Origin: Bacillota bacterium
GTDB taxonomy: Bacteria > Bacillota > Sulfobacillia > Sulfobacillales > Sulfobacillaceae
DNA length: 37,078 nucleotides
Reading direction: 5' to 3'
Assembly: GCA_021820485.1 (NCBI GenBank)
Contig: JAKADO010000023.1
Location: 1-37,078, forward strand
A program made the position numbers and the translations under genes. Each line of letters opens with the position of its first letter. Within the stretch, counting starts at the first letter, position 1. Below the pieces are notes generated by a model. That model worked only from the letters and a program-made list of their open reading frames with translations, ran no database searches and was not told where the DNA came from. This document shows positions 8,456 to 17,977 of the stretch, one piece after another.

Positions 8456-10363
8456 GTGAATCCCGATACATTTCCGGCGGGTCCGCACATCCGTTTCCAC
8501 TGCCTGGGCCGAAGGCCCAGATCCCCGGCGCGCCCATTGCGACGGCGCTGGGCTTTCGCAGCCGTCCTTCTGATACTGGGTGCGGCAAGCCTTGACGGGT
8601 GCGGGCGGGTGCCTCCCAACGGATCGCCCGCATCCCGTCAACATTCGGGCACCCAGGCAATTCGCTTTGTGGGCGGTTCGCCTTTCTGGGCGCTTGGCAC
8701 GCCGCCGAGCGCCATGGCGATGTCACCCAACCACACACTCTTGTTCGGCGAGGACTCTTGGGTCTATCGGGAATCGAGGGGACACTGGACCCGGACCATG
8801 CTGTCCGGCGGCGTGGCCATTGACCAACTGGTCTGGAAGTCGAATCAAACCGCCTACCTCTTTGGAGACGCGGCCAAAGGCCCGGTGGTGTTTCGCAGCA
8901 CGGACGGCGGGACGCATTGGCAGTATGTCGGCACGACCAATGCTGATTTGATGGGAGAACGACTTTATTGGACCGGGACAGACTGGATGGCCACGGCTTC
9001 GCCGGTCCAAAACTTTCGGCCCAGTGCCGTTGACACATTGACCAGCCTGACCGGCACACAGTGGCAGCAGGCTAAGAAGCGGCCCGCTCCACCCTTCATC
9101 CCGCTGGCCCTGGCAAAAGCACCGCGGGGCCCCCTGGAACTGGCGGGTCAACGGACGACAGGAGGCGCTATCCTGGAGGAAACCAGCACGGGCTATGAAA
9201 GCCGCCTCCATTCCGGGGCTCCACTCTTGGGCTTGACTATCCGCCGATCGCGGCAAATCGCCGTGGGAGGAACCACGGGCCCTCATCCCACGCGCGTCGT
9301 CTACGTCAGCACCAATGCGGGACGGACCTGGCACCTGGCGGAGGATCGCCCGGGCGAACCCTTCAGCCGTGCCTGGATGCCATCCTCCGGTGTCTTCTAT
9401 GCCGCCAGCGGACGCATGCAGGCGGGCGACATTCCCGGGTACAGCAGCCTCTTTCGCTCATCGGATGGAGGACGGCATTGGACACAAATTCTGGCCGCCA
9501 ACCTGTCAAGCATCCTGGCGGTCTCACCGCGCCATGTCCTCGCCGCCGCCAATGGAGTGCTCCTAACCACCCGAAATGGCGGGAAGTCTTGGAAACCCTT
9601 GTTCCCGCAATATTCCCCCGTCACGTGGATAGACTTTCCCGGTGCCGGATTGCCCGGTTACGCCGAGATCAACCTTGGCACGGCCGAGGCACTGGCTTCC
9701 ACCCGCAACGGGAAAGTCTGGCATGTCCTCGAGCCCATCAATCAAGGCGTTCCCCTGCTTTGGCTCAAGACCGGAACCGGCCTTATCCAATCGCCCAATG
9801 GAACATTGGAAGCGATTCAGTCCAACGGGGCGACCCGATCTTTAGCCCATTTTCCGCCAATCAACCCGGACGACATCAGTTTCGCCAGCGCCCGTCAAGG
9901 CTGGATGGCTACGGAATCTGGCGCCATTATGCAGACAACCGATGGCGGGCACCAGTGGCATCCGGTGAGTACCCTGCCTCCCGTGCAAGCTCTGCTGTTT
10001 TCCAGCGCCCATCAGGGTTACGCAGTCAGCTATGACACCTTGTACGTCACCGAGGACGGAGGCCGCCGCTGGTCCCCGCATCGCCTTCCGCAGGGATTGG
10101 AGATTCGGAGTTTGTCGTACAACCCGGCGGGTCAGCTTTGGCTGGCCGGAAGCACTGCTGCCGGATACGCTCAGCCGCACTGGGTGCTGGCACGTTGGAT
10201 CCTTCATGCGGGACGCTTCCAAATCAACACCGTACCTTCAGAAATTCTCTCCCTCGATTTCACCTCGGCAAAGACGGGCTGGGCCGCCACCTTCAGTGGC
10301 TTGTATCGCACCAAAAACGGAGGCCGGACATGGGTCTATCACCCGCTCAGCCTCCATAAATAG
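8456..10363 (+). CDS. Lipoprotein with BNR/Asp-box repeats, probable beta-propeller
   Basis: 635 aa. A basic N-terminus and hydrophobic stretch (about 30-47) lead to a lipobox-like LDGC with Cys49, so it is probably an exported lipoprotein. Eight short motifs of the S/T-x-D/N-G-G-x-x-W type recur, starting near residues 148, 285, 335, 372, 415, 494, 532 and 619 (for example STDGGTHW, SSDGGRHW, TTDGGHQW). The 285 copy reads NAG and the 415 copy is shortened. This is the Asp-box pattern of sialidase-like and Ycf48-like beta-propellers. I see no sialidase catalytic arginine triad, so binding or scaffolding is more likely than hydrolysis. GTG 8456 has AGGAAGG 8 nt upstream. It is the last gene of the plus-strand operon; a hairpin overlaps its stop codon. 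Confidence 0.8.
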   Translation: MNPDTFPAGPHIRFHCLGRRPRSPARPLRRRWAFAAVLLILGAASLDGCGRVPPNGSPASRQHSGTQAIRFVGGSPFWALGTPPSAMAMSPNHTLLFGEDSWVYRESRGHWTRTMLSGGVAIDQLVWKSNQTAYLFGDAAKGPVVFRSTDGGTHWQYVGTTNADLMGERLYWTGTDWMATASPVQNFRPSAVDTLTSLTGTQWQQAKKRPAPPFIPLALAKAPRGPLELAGQRTTGGAILEETSTGYESRLHSGAPLLGLTIRRSRQIAVGGTTGPHPTRVVYVSTNAGRTWHLAEDRPGEPFSRAWMPSSGVFYAASGRMQAGDIPGYSSLFRSSDGGRHWTQILAANLSSILAVSPRHVLAAANGVLLTTRNGGKSWKPLFPQYSPVTWIDFPGAGLPGYAEINLGTAEALASTRNGKVWHVLEPINQGVPLLWLKTGTGLIQSPNGTLEAIQSNGATRSLAHFPPINPDDISFASARQGWMATESGAIMQTTDGGHQWHPVSTLPPVQALLFSSAHQGYAVSYDTLYVTEDGGRRWSPHRLPQGLEIRSLSYNPAGQLWLAGSTAAGYAQPHWVLARWILHAGRFQINTVPSEILSLDFTSAKTGWAATFSGLYRTKNGGRTWVYHPLSLHK

Positions 10364-10385
10364 AGCGGGGGAGCCCCCCGCTCTA
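10361..10385. terminator. Hairpin between convergent genes, probably bidirectional
   Basis: A perfect inverted repeat, TAGAGCGGGGG / CCCCCGCTCTA, with loop AGC. Its first three bases are the TAG stop of the lipoprotein gene. It also lies 8 nt beyond the stop of the convergent aldo/keto reductase gene. No long T run follows on either strand, so termination is likely but not typical. Confidence 0.7.
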
Positions 10386-10393
10386 TGTCGCGT

Positions 10394-11374
<981 letters not shown>

Positions 11375-11416
11375 ATCGATCCACCTCCACAGATATCATA
11401 ACCGAGCCTGTCGCGC

Positions 11417-12637
11417 TTACTCCATCGAACTGCGCGGCATCCGATCCAAAGCGCGGAAGAACCCCACGACGGACATGGCCATCACCAGGCCGGCCAACGT
11501 CAGGAGCAAAAAGGAGTGAATGAATGCGGACGACGCCCCTAACGCCACTGAAAAAGCCAAAGGTCCAACAGCGATTCCCAGATTCTCCCCCACAATCACC
11601 CAGGCCATGGCATGGCCCACATCGACGGGACTTTTCACCACCCAATTGGGGGCAGAAAACACCAACGTGGGAATGAGCCCACCAACGGCGTTAATGACGA
11701 GACACAGCGTGACCGCGAGCGGGGCGCCAACCAACCCGAGCCCCGCCCATCCCAGAGCCATTAGTCCCGCCGCCCAAATGAATATCGGCTTTCTCGGTCC
11801 CGACGGCCCCAGGACGAGGCCGCCCGCCACATTTCCCACAGCTCCCGCCACGCTAGCCAGTGCTCCCACGACACCGGCCGCCGCCAAACTAAAGTGAAAC
11901 GAGAAGGTCAACCACGTGGTGAGCCAGGTGTTGAATGCAAAAACCTGAAAGGTGAAGCCGGCGAACGTGATTAAGATGAATAACATCGCCCCCCGCCAAC
12001 GCCCGGAGGAGGCCCGAGCATGAGCTGGCAAATCCGGGGGCGCCAGGCGGCGAAAACCGGTAAGAACCAAGCCGGCTGCCGCCAGCAAATCCATGGCGAA
12101 CTCGGCGCCGACCAAGGGTCCCAGGGACGCGGTCGATGCAAGGTAGGGCGCGATGAGAAACATGATGAGGCTTCCCGCGGGAACCCAAGTCGCCCAAATG
12201 CCCATGGCCCTTGGCAGGAGCCGCGGGTCGACCTCTTGACCTATTTTGGCTGGCGCAGCCACCGATATGAGGCCGAATCCCAACCCACCGACCAACCGTG
12301 CCACGAGAAATCCCCAGAAGTTGACGCTCTGGAAGAAGAGCCCATTGAACCCGGTTCCCAGCGCCAGACCCAGCACGCCCGCGAGTGCGGTCCAAGTGGT
12401 GCCAAATCGTGCCGTCAAACGACCCGCCGACAGAGCCGCCAATAAGGTGGTCAGGGCAAACCCCCCCATCAGGAGACCCTCCATCGTGTGAGTGCTGCCA
12501 AAGTGGCGATGCAGGACAGGCATGATAGGCGGCACCATAAATTCCGCCATCGTGCCGGCCACGCCAGTCACATAGGCGGAACCGATGACAACCGTTCCGG
12601 ATGGTGCAGACTTTCGTGGCGCCCGCGCCCTAATCAC
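11417..12637 (-). CDS. MFS transporter
   Basis: About 406 aa with 12 predicted membrane segments and the MFS pattern AGRLTARFGTTW after segment 2. The N-terminal membrane part (GVAGTMAEFMVPPIMPVLHRHFG) and overall layout fit small-solute or anion MFS carriers; the substrate is unknown. GTG 12637 is preferred because GGGGAG lies about 7 nt upstream. A TTG at 12652 is in frame but lacks a site. It is divergent from a second MFS gene and upstream of the aldo/keto reductase. Confidence 0.85.
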   Translation of the reverse strand: MIRARAPRKSAPSGTVVIGSAYVTGVAGTMAEFMVPPIMPVLHRHFGSTHTMEGLLMGGFALTTLLAALSAGRLTARFGTTWTALAGVLGLALGTGFNGLFFQSVNFWGFLVARLVGGLGFGLISVAAPAKIGQEVDPRLLPRAMGIWATWVPAGSLIMFLIAPYLASTASLGPLVGAEFAMDLLAAAGLVLTGFRRLAPPDLPAHARASSGRWRGAMLFILITFAGFTFQVFAFNTWLTTWLTFSFHFSLAAAGVVGALASVAGAVGNVAGGLVLGPSGPRKPIFIWAAGLMALGWAGLGLVGAPLAVTLCLVINAVGGLIPTLVFSAPNWVVKSPVDVGHAMAWVIVGENLGIAVGPLAFSVALGASSAFIHSFLLLTLAGLVMAMSVVGFFRALDRMPRSSME

Positions 12638-12738
12638 CCCTCTTCTCCCCAACTCATTTGTCAGTGAAATCGTACTCCCGAACCCGTTCCCGTATCACGC
12701 CTCAGCCTAGCCCGGGCAGTGGTTCCACACGTCAACGA

Positions 12739-12767
12739 TTGAGCGCGACAGCGCTCCGCGGTACAAT
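12739..12767 (+). promoter_or_regulatory. Promoter with internal palindrome for the CynX-like gene
   Basis: TTGAGC (12739-12744) and TACAAT (12762-12767) are separated by 17 bp. A perfect palindrome, GAGCGC-gaca-GCGCTC (12741-12756), overlaps the -35 box and the spacer, which is a classic repressor-operator position. The regulator is not identifiable. Confidence 0.6.
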
Positions 12768-12804
12768 AGAACGGTTAACGTGAAATGGATCGGAGGCACA
12801 GACT

Positions 12805-14013
12805 ACGAACCCGGCATCCAAATCCCATGCCAAACCTTTTCTCATTATTGTGGCCATTATTCTTATGGCGGCCAACCTTCGGCCCACCATCACGGGGGTC
12901 GGTCCCCTGGTTGCGAGCATCGCCCACGGAACGGGCTTGTCGAGCAGTCTCGCCGGGTTATTGACTACGCTGCCCCTGATTGCGTTTGGACTGATATCCC
13001 CCATGGCCCCGCGCTGGGCGCGTCGGCTCGGCATCGAGCGCACGCTCTACATTGGCTTGGCCATCCTTTTGGTGGGCACGCTTTTGCGATCGTGGGGGCC
13101 TGCCGCCCCGCTCCTGGCCGGAATGTTCTTGGTGGGAAGCGGGGCAGCCATCGGCAATGTGCTTTTGCCGAGTCTGGTCAAGCGGGACTTCCCGACCAAA
13201 ATCGGCCTCATGACGGGCATGTACACCACTACCATGAACGTTTTTGCGGGCTTGGCATCAGGCCTGAGCGTGCCCCTGGCTCGCAACTTGGGGCTCGGCT
13301 GGCGGGGGGCGTTGGCGAGTTGGAGCGTGGTGACCGTGATTGCCATGCTGGTCTGGATCCCGCATCTGCGTCAGCGCCACGTACCCGACACGACCGCCCG
13401 CGGCGGACTGTGGCGATCGCCCGTCGCCTGGCAAATCACCCTCTTTATGGGACTGCAGTCGTTGCTGTTCTATGTCAACGTGGCATGGCTGCCAACCCTC
13501 TTGCATGATCGAGGATTCAGCTTGGCCTTTTCCGGTTGGATGGTCTCCCTAATGCAAATCGTCAGCTTGCCCGGCACGTTCATCATGCCCATATTGGCTG
13601 GGCGCCAACGCAGCCAGCACAGTCTTGTGTTGGCCATCAGCCTGCTCTTCTTCATCGGCTACCTCGGCCTATTGGCGACCCAAAGCGCCGCGCTGTCGAT
13701 TGTCTGGGTGATTTTGATTGGATTCGGAGCGGGTGCCAGCATTAGTTTGGCTCTGGCTTTTTTCAGCCTGCGTACCCGCCATCACGAGCAAGCAGGCCAA
13801 ATTTCAGGAATGGCGCAGTCCATCGGCTATTTTTTGGCCGCATTAGGTCCCATTACGGTGGGACTCTTGCACAGTGCCACCGACGCTTGGGCTTGGCCCC
13901 TGATTCTCCTGCTGGTGGTGGTGGTCCTCATGGCGGTGTTTGGGCTGGGCGCCGCCCGCGACGTATACATCGAAGAGACGCCCAGTCCCGGAACCGCTGA
14001 TGCACGACGCTAA
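12805..14013 (+). CDS. CynX/NimT-family MFS transporter with apparent ACG start
   Basis: 402 aa from ACG or 387 aa from GTG 12850. The first membrane segment with AANLRPTITGVGPL is the hallmark of the CynX/NimT group (cyanate, nitroimidazole and related carriers). About 12 segments are present and the C-terminus is intact. The first conventional start (GTG 12850) cuts into segment 1 and has no ribosome binding site. Upstream, GGAGG (12792-12796) lies 8 nt before an in-frame ACG at 12805 that would give a normal N-terminus (NPASKSHAKPFLIIVAIILM). No ATG, GTG or TTG occurs in frame between the stop at 12781 and 12850. Either ACG is used or an ATG has mutated. Its stop overlaps that of the convergent methyltransferase (CTAA). 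Confidence 0.75.
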   Translation, partial: TNPASKSHAKPFLIIVAIILMAANLRPTITGVGPLVASIAHGTGLSSSLAGLLTTLPLIAFGLISPMAPRWARRLGIERTLYIGLAILLVGTLLRSWGPAAPLLAGMFLVGSGAAIGNVLLPSLVKRDFPTKIGLMTGMYTTTMNVFAGLASGLSVPLARNLGLGWRGALASWSVVTVIAMLVWIPHLRQRHVPDTTARGGLWRSPVAWQITLFMGLQSLLFYVNVAWLPTLLHDRGFSLAFSGWMVSLMQIVSLPGTFIMPILAGRQRSQHSLVLAISLLFFIGYLGLLATQSAALSIVWVILIGFGAGASISLALAFFSLRTRHHEQAGQISGMAQSIGYFLAALGPITVGLLHSATDAWAWPLILLLVVVVLMAVFGLGAARDVYIEETPSPGTADARR

Positions 14014-15140
14014 GCCTTGCCGTAGCCCCAAATTGCCTGCGCCATCTCGACGACAAAACGAAGCTTGTCCCATTGTTCGGCTTCCGTCAGAACATTGCCT
14101 TCCTGGGTGGAGGCAAAACCACATTGTGGACTCAAGCAGAGCTGGTCGAGCGGCACAAAACGGGTGGCCTCTTCAACGCGCCGTGAAATGGCCTCGGGCT
14201 CTTCCATCTCCCCCGTTTTGGTGGTGACGAGTCCCAGCACGATTTCGAGATCGGGACGGGTCACAAATCGCAACGGTTCGAATCCCCCGGCTCGCTCACT
14301 GTCGTATTCCAGGAAGTAGCCATCCACCGGAATCTTTTGGAACAAGGTCTCAGCAACCGGTTCATAACCGCCCGAAGCAATCCATGTGGACCGGAAATTG
14401 CCCCGGCAGATATGCATGGTGATGCGCATGTCCGATGGGCGGTCCGCCAAGGCGATGCGGAGCGTCTCCGCATAGAGCGACTCAAGATCCTGGGGATTCC
14501 AGCCGCGCGCGGTCATCTCCGACCGCTGCTCATCAGAGCAGAGATACGCCCATGCCGTGTCATCCAGTTGCAGATAGCGGCATCCCGCTTCATAGAACGC
14601 ATGAATCGCCTTTTGATAGGCGCGAGCCACGTCAGCGAAATACAGGTCCAAGTCCGGGTAGACCGTACGGTCAATCTGTCCGCGAAAGTGGAGCATGCTC
14701 GGACTGGGTATGGTCATTTTAGCGGGATGTTCGCCAGCGACGCTGTGCAGATAGCGAAAGTCGTCCAAAAAGGGATGTGCGCCAAAGTCCACCTTGCCCG
14801 CCACCTTGATGCCCTTGCCGCCGGTGTGGGCGCCTTGAAAACGGATGCCTTCCCCTTCGGTGCTCTCAACCCCCACCAAGTTCTCGAGAAAGTCAAAATG
14901 CCAATAGGCGCGCCGCAGCTCTCCATCGGTGACAGCCTCAAGGCCGACCTCCTTCTGGGCCCGAACCAAGCGAGAAATTTCCTCGTTTTCAATTGTTCGC
15001 AGGGTGTCCAGCGCCAGACGCCCTTCCGCCGCTTCAAGGCGTGCCGCCTTGACCCGATCCGGTCGGAGCAGGCTCCCCACCTGATCTGCTCGGAAAGGTG
15101 GGGTCGTCCGATACAGCGACCTCTTGCCATCATCTGCCAT
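14010..15140 (-). CDS. Cobalamin-independent methionine synthase II family protein (YxjG-like)
   Basis: 376 aa covering only the MetE C-terminal barrel, as in Bacillus YxjG/YxjH. These proteins transfer methyl groups to thiols such as homocysteine; the methyl donor for this branch is not settled. Visible motifs are RADQVGSLLRP at the N-terminus, YLQLDDTAWAYL, the zinc-site type motif ITMHICRGN, and LCLSPQCGFAS near the end with the second cysteine ligand. The ATG at 15140 is chosen because AAAGGAGG lies 8 nt upstream; an in-frame ATG at 15188 lacks one. I looked for an S-box (SAM) riboswitch upstream, as found for yxjG in Bacillus, and saw none. Confidence 0.9.
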   Translation of the reverse strand: MADDGKRSLYRTTPPFRADQVGSLLRPDRVKAARLEAAEGRLALDTLRTIENEEISRLVRAQKEVGLEAVTDGELRRAYWHFDFLENLVGVESTEGEGIRFQGAHTGGKGIKVAGKVDFGAHPFLDDFRYLHSVAGEHPAKMTIPSPSMLHFRGQIDRTVYPDLDLYFADVARAYQKAIHAFYEAGCRYLQLDDTAWAYLCSDEQRSEMTARGWNPQDLESLYAETLRIALADRPSDMRITMHICRGNFRSTWIASGGYEPVAETLFQKIPVDGYFLEYDSERAGGFEPLRFVTRPDLEIVLGLVTTKTGEMEEPEAISRRVEEATRFVPLDQLCLSPQCGFASTQEGNVLTEAEQWDKLRFVVEMAQAIWGYGKA

Positions 15141-15242
15141 TCCATACGCCTCCTTTAGGTCAACCCTTAGGTGATGTGTCCGCATCATATCGTGTCATTC
15201 GAAGCCGCGCAAGAAATAGCGGGCACTGAAGGCAGATTGGCC

Positions 15243-16718
15243 CTATGTATTCTGGCCCGCGCGGACTTCCCCATCCAGCGCGCGCCCCCGGAGCAACGAC
15301 GCCCCTATGCCCAGCAGGGTTGCTACGAGCATGGCTAAAAATGCGTAACGGTAACCGGCGATGAAGCGGGAGACATCCACGACAGGCAACCCGGTAATGG
15401 TCCCCAAAAAGAGCGCGTTCTTGAGCTCGCTGGGAAGATTGTTGGCGATAAGCGTGAGGGAGAGGGCAGTGCTGATCACAAGGCCCATGTTCTGAAGCAT
15501 TGAACGGATGCCGTTCACCATCCCGCGATGGGATGGCGGGATGGACAGCATGATGGAACTGGTATTCGGGGTCAGGAAGAATCCGGATCCAAAGCCCGTG
15601 CAGAAAATGGCCGTCGCGATCCACGCGAAGGAGCTGTGGCGCGAGAGTGAGGAGACAAGCCAAGTGAGCCCGATGGCGGTAATCACCAAGCCCCCTGTTG
15701 ACAGCAGGCGAGCCGGATACCGACGGGCCATCCGGCCCGACAATGGCGCTGCCACCACCATGCCGACTGTCACCGGGATGACTCGCAATGAGGCCGCCAA
15801 TGGAGAGAGGTGATACAGCGATTGATAGAAGAGGGCCACCAGAAGCACCACCGTGCTGCGGGCCATGGAATTCAGGAAAGCGGCCAAGTTGGCCATCGCA
15901 TAAGGGCGTGCCCGAAACAGGCGCAAGTCCACCATGGGATGAGCCGCACGCTGTTCCCGCCACCAGAATGCCGGGCCCAAGACGATGACCAAAGCCCAGC
16001 CCGCGATGACCGTAGGGCGATCCCATCCCACAATCCCGCCCTCTGACACCGCTAAAATCACCCCACCCAAGCAGAAAAAGGCGAGGAAGTTGCCCCACAA
16101 ATCAATCGGCTCATGATGGAACGCCGCCGGTGTCGGGCGCAGACGCGCCAGTCCCCAAACGATGCCCACCATGCCAAACGGCACGTTGAACCAAAATACC
16201 CACTGCCATCCTGCCCAGGTCGCCAAGAGGCCGCCCGCTATCGGCCCCAGCAATTGAGCGGTGGAACTCACCAGAACATTCATGCTGAGTCCCGATTGCA
16301 AGTATTCCTTCGGAAACGCGTCAGTAATGAGCGCCGTCGTGTTGGTAATGATCAAGGCACCGCCTGCCGCCTGCACGATGCGCAGCACCAGCATCCATGC
16401 GACGCTGTCGAGGAAGCCGATGATGAGGCTCGCCATGGTAAAAATGACAAAGCCAGAGAGATAGAGCATTCGACGTCCAAAAATGTCGGAAACCTTGCCA
16501 AACAGCAGAATGAGCACCGTGTTGAACAACTGGTAGGTCAACAAGATCCAGATCGAGGCTACCGGACCAGCCCCAAAATGCTTAACCACTGCCGGCAGGG
16601 CTACGTACAGGGAGCCGATATTCAATTGGGTCAACAGCACCCCAAGACTGGTGACGGAAAAAACGGTCCATCCATACCGAAGGCTGGGCACGTCGCGCAA
16701 CGAAGATGAGGTAGCCAT
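15243..16718 (-). CDS. MFS drug:proton antiporter, DHA2 family
   Basis: 491 aa with about 14 hydrophobic segments. The DHA2 markers are present: GKVSDIFGRRMLYLSG (motif A) and a motif C-like LLGPIAGGLLATWAGWQWVF. Such pumps export lipophilic drugs, biocides or metabolites with the proton gradient. ATG 16718 has AAGGAGA about 8 nt upstream. The methyltransferase gene follows 102 bp downstream on the same strand. No dedicated regulator gene is adjacent. Confidence 0.88.
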   Translation of the reverse strand: MATSSSLRDVPSLRYGWTVFSVTSLGVLLTQLNIGSLYVALPAVVKHFGAGPVASIWILLTYQLFNTVLILLFGKVSDIFGRRMLYLSGFVIFTMASLIIGFLDSVAWMLVLRIVQAAGGALIITNTTALITDAFPKEYLQSGLSMNVLVSSTAQLLGPIAGGLLATWAGWQWVFWFNVPFGMVGIVWGLARLRPTPAAFHHEPIDLWGNFLAFFCLGGVILAVSEGGIVGWDRPTVIAGWALVIVLGPAFWWREQRAAHPMVDLRLFRARPYAMANLAAFLNSMARSTVVLLVALFYQSLYHLSPLAASLRVIPVTVGMVVAAPLSGRMARRYPARLLSTGGLVITAIGLTWLVSSLSRHSSFAWIATAIFCTGFGSGFFLTPNTSSIMLSIPPSHRGMVNGIRSMLQNMGLVISTALSLTLIANNLPSELKNALFLGTITGLPVVDVSRFIAGYRYAFLAMLVATLLGIGASLLRGRALDGEVRAGQNT

Positions 16719-16766
16719 TCGGAGATTCTCCTTATGAGCCCCGCACGGGACCCGGCAACAAAATAC

Positions 16767-16784
16767 CCAGAGGTTGCCCTCTGG
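16767..16784 (-). terminator. Intrinsic terminator downstream of anmK
   Basis: Stem CCAGAGG / CCTCTGG with loop TTGC. Minus-strand reading continues GTATTTTGTTG, a moderate T-rich tail. It lies 35 bp past the anmK stop and separates it from the DHA2 transporter gene. Confidence 0.7.
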
Positions 16785-16819
16785 TTTCTCTGTGCTTTTA
16801 CCTTACCAAAGAGAAGTCC

Positions 16820-17977
16820 TCATGCCAAGCCGCCGTCGACCATCGTCAACGAACCCTGAAGATGCACCCGCGATGCCCCGGTCGTCGATGGAAGACTGGT
16901 CGGACGCCCGGCACTGAGTTGATGGGCGAAATAGGCAAATGCCATGGCCTCCTTGGCCTCATCGGGAATGCCGTAGTGTCCACTCGCTTCCCACGGACGC
17001 ACCAGGCTAAGACGCGAAGCCAGTTCTCGCATGAGCACCGGATTCCGCACGCCGCCACCCGAGGCAATCAGTGCCGCAGCCTGGGGCATGGTCATCCGAA
17101 TGCCCTCACTGATGGTGGCGGCTGTCAGCGTGGTCAGTGTTCGCAGAATGTCAAACTTCGAGAGTCCTCGGGCTTTGGCCTCCCGAACCCGTTCCCGCAC
17201 ATAGTCCTGACCGAACTGTTCCCGCCCGGCGCTCTTCGGCGGTCGCAGCGAAAAATAGGGATGAGCGAGCCACGCGTGCAAGAGCTCGTGGTCGACACGG
17301 CCCCTGGAAGCCCACTCCCCGTCCCGGTCGTAAGCGAGTTCTCCATTGGAAAGAATGCTCATCGCCCCATCCAGAATCATGTTGCCTGGACCCGTGTCGT
17401 ACCCGGCGACCCCTTCAATGCCTCCACCCCGCGGCAAAATGGTGACATTGGCGATCCCGCCGATATTCAGCACCACCCGATCCTCCTCAGGTGACGCCAA
17501 CCGCGCATAGTCAAAATATGGCACCAAAGGGGCTCCTTGGCCGCCCAGCGCAACGTCCATCGACCGAAAATGCGAGACCACCGGAATGCCAGTGCGTGCG
17601 GCAATCACGGCTGGTTCGCCAATCTGCCAAGAAAATCCCTGCGGGCCGTCGGGATAGTGCGCAATGGTTTGACCGTGCGATCCAATCACGCGGATGGCGG
17701 AGCGAGCCATGCCGGACTCCTCAATGACCCGATTGGCCGCCTCCGCAAATTGTTCCCCGAGTTCCCGGTCGAGAGGCCCCACCAGAGAAACCGGGGCATC
17801 CGGCAACACGGCCCGCAAGATTCTCTGGCGCATGGTGGAATCAAAAGGCTCGAAAATTGCGTGCACCAACCGTATCCCTGGGAACGGCCGGTCGGGGTCC
17901 TCAATAGCTACCAGCGCGGCGTCAATTCCATCCGCCGACGTCCCCGACATCAATCCGACTGCGTAAACATCCTGCAT
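16820..17977 (-). CDS. anmK: Anhydro-N-acetylmuramic acid kinase
   Basis: 385 aa, normal for AnmK. The enzyme cleaves and phosphorylates 1,6-anhydro-MurNAc to MurNAc 6-phosphate during cell-wall recycling. Motifs are intact: the ATP-site GLMSGTSADGIDAAL at residues 8-22, GSHGQTIAHYPDG, the catalytic-loop region LGGQGAPLVPYFD, NIGGIANVT, GYDTGPGNMILDG and ASGGGVRNPVLM. ATG 17977 has a GGGGGAAG-type site about 9 nt upstream. The usual partner MurQ (MurNAc-6-P etherase) is not in the window. nagB, which acts later in the same route, lies 16 kb away. A minus-strand terminator lies in its upstream region. Confidence 0.95.
   Translation of the reverse strand: MQDVYAVGLMSGTSADGIDAALVAIEDPDRPFPGIRLVHAIFEPFDSTMRQRILRAVLPDAPVSLVGPLDRELGEQFAEAANRVIEESGMARSAIRVIGSHGQTIAHYPDGPQGFSWQIGEPAVIAARTGIPVVSHFRSMDVALGGQGAPLVPYFDYARLASPEEDRVVLNIGGIANVTILPRGGGIEGVAGYDTGPGNMILDGAMSILSNGELAYDRDGEWASRGRVDHELLHAWLAHPYFSLRPPKSAGREQFGQDYVRERVREAKARGLSKFDILRTLTTLTAATISEGIRMTMPQAAALIASGGGVRNPVLMRELASRLSLVRPWEASGHYGIPDEAKEAMAFAYFAHQLSAGRPTSLPSTTGASRVHLQGSLTMVDGGLA

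Noticed and set aside
7945..10363. Defence or toxin-antitoxin module around the small membrane protein and the repeat lipoprotein
   Set aside because: No nuclease, NTPase or toxin-like motif is present, and the context is a secreted-enzyme operon.
15141..15242. SAM (S-box) riboswitch upstream of the YxjG-like gene
   Set aside because: Only 102 bp are available and none of the conserved S-box blocks is present.
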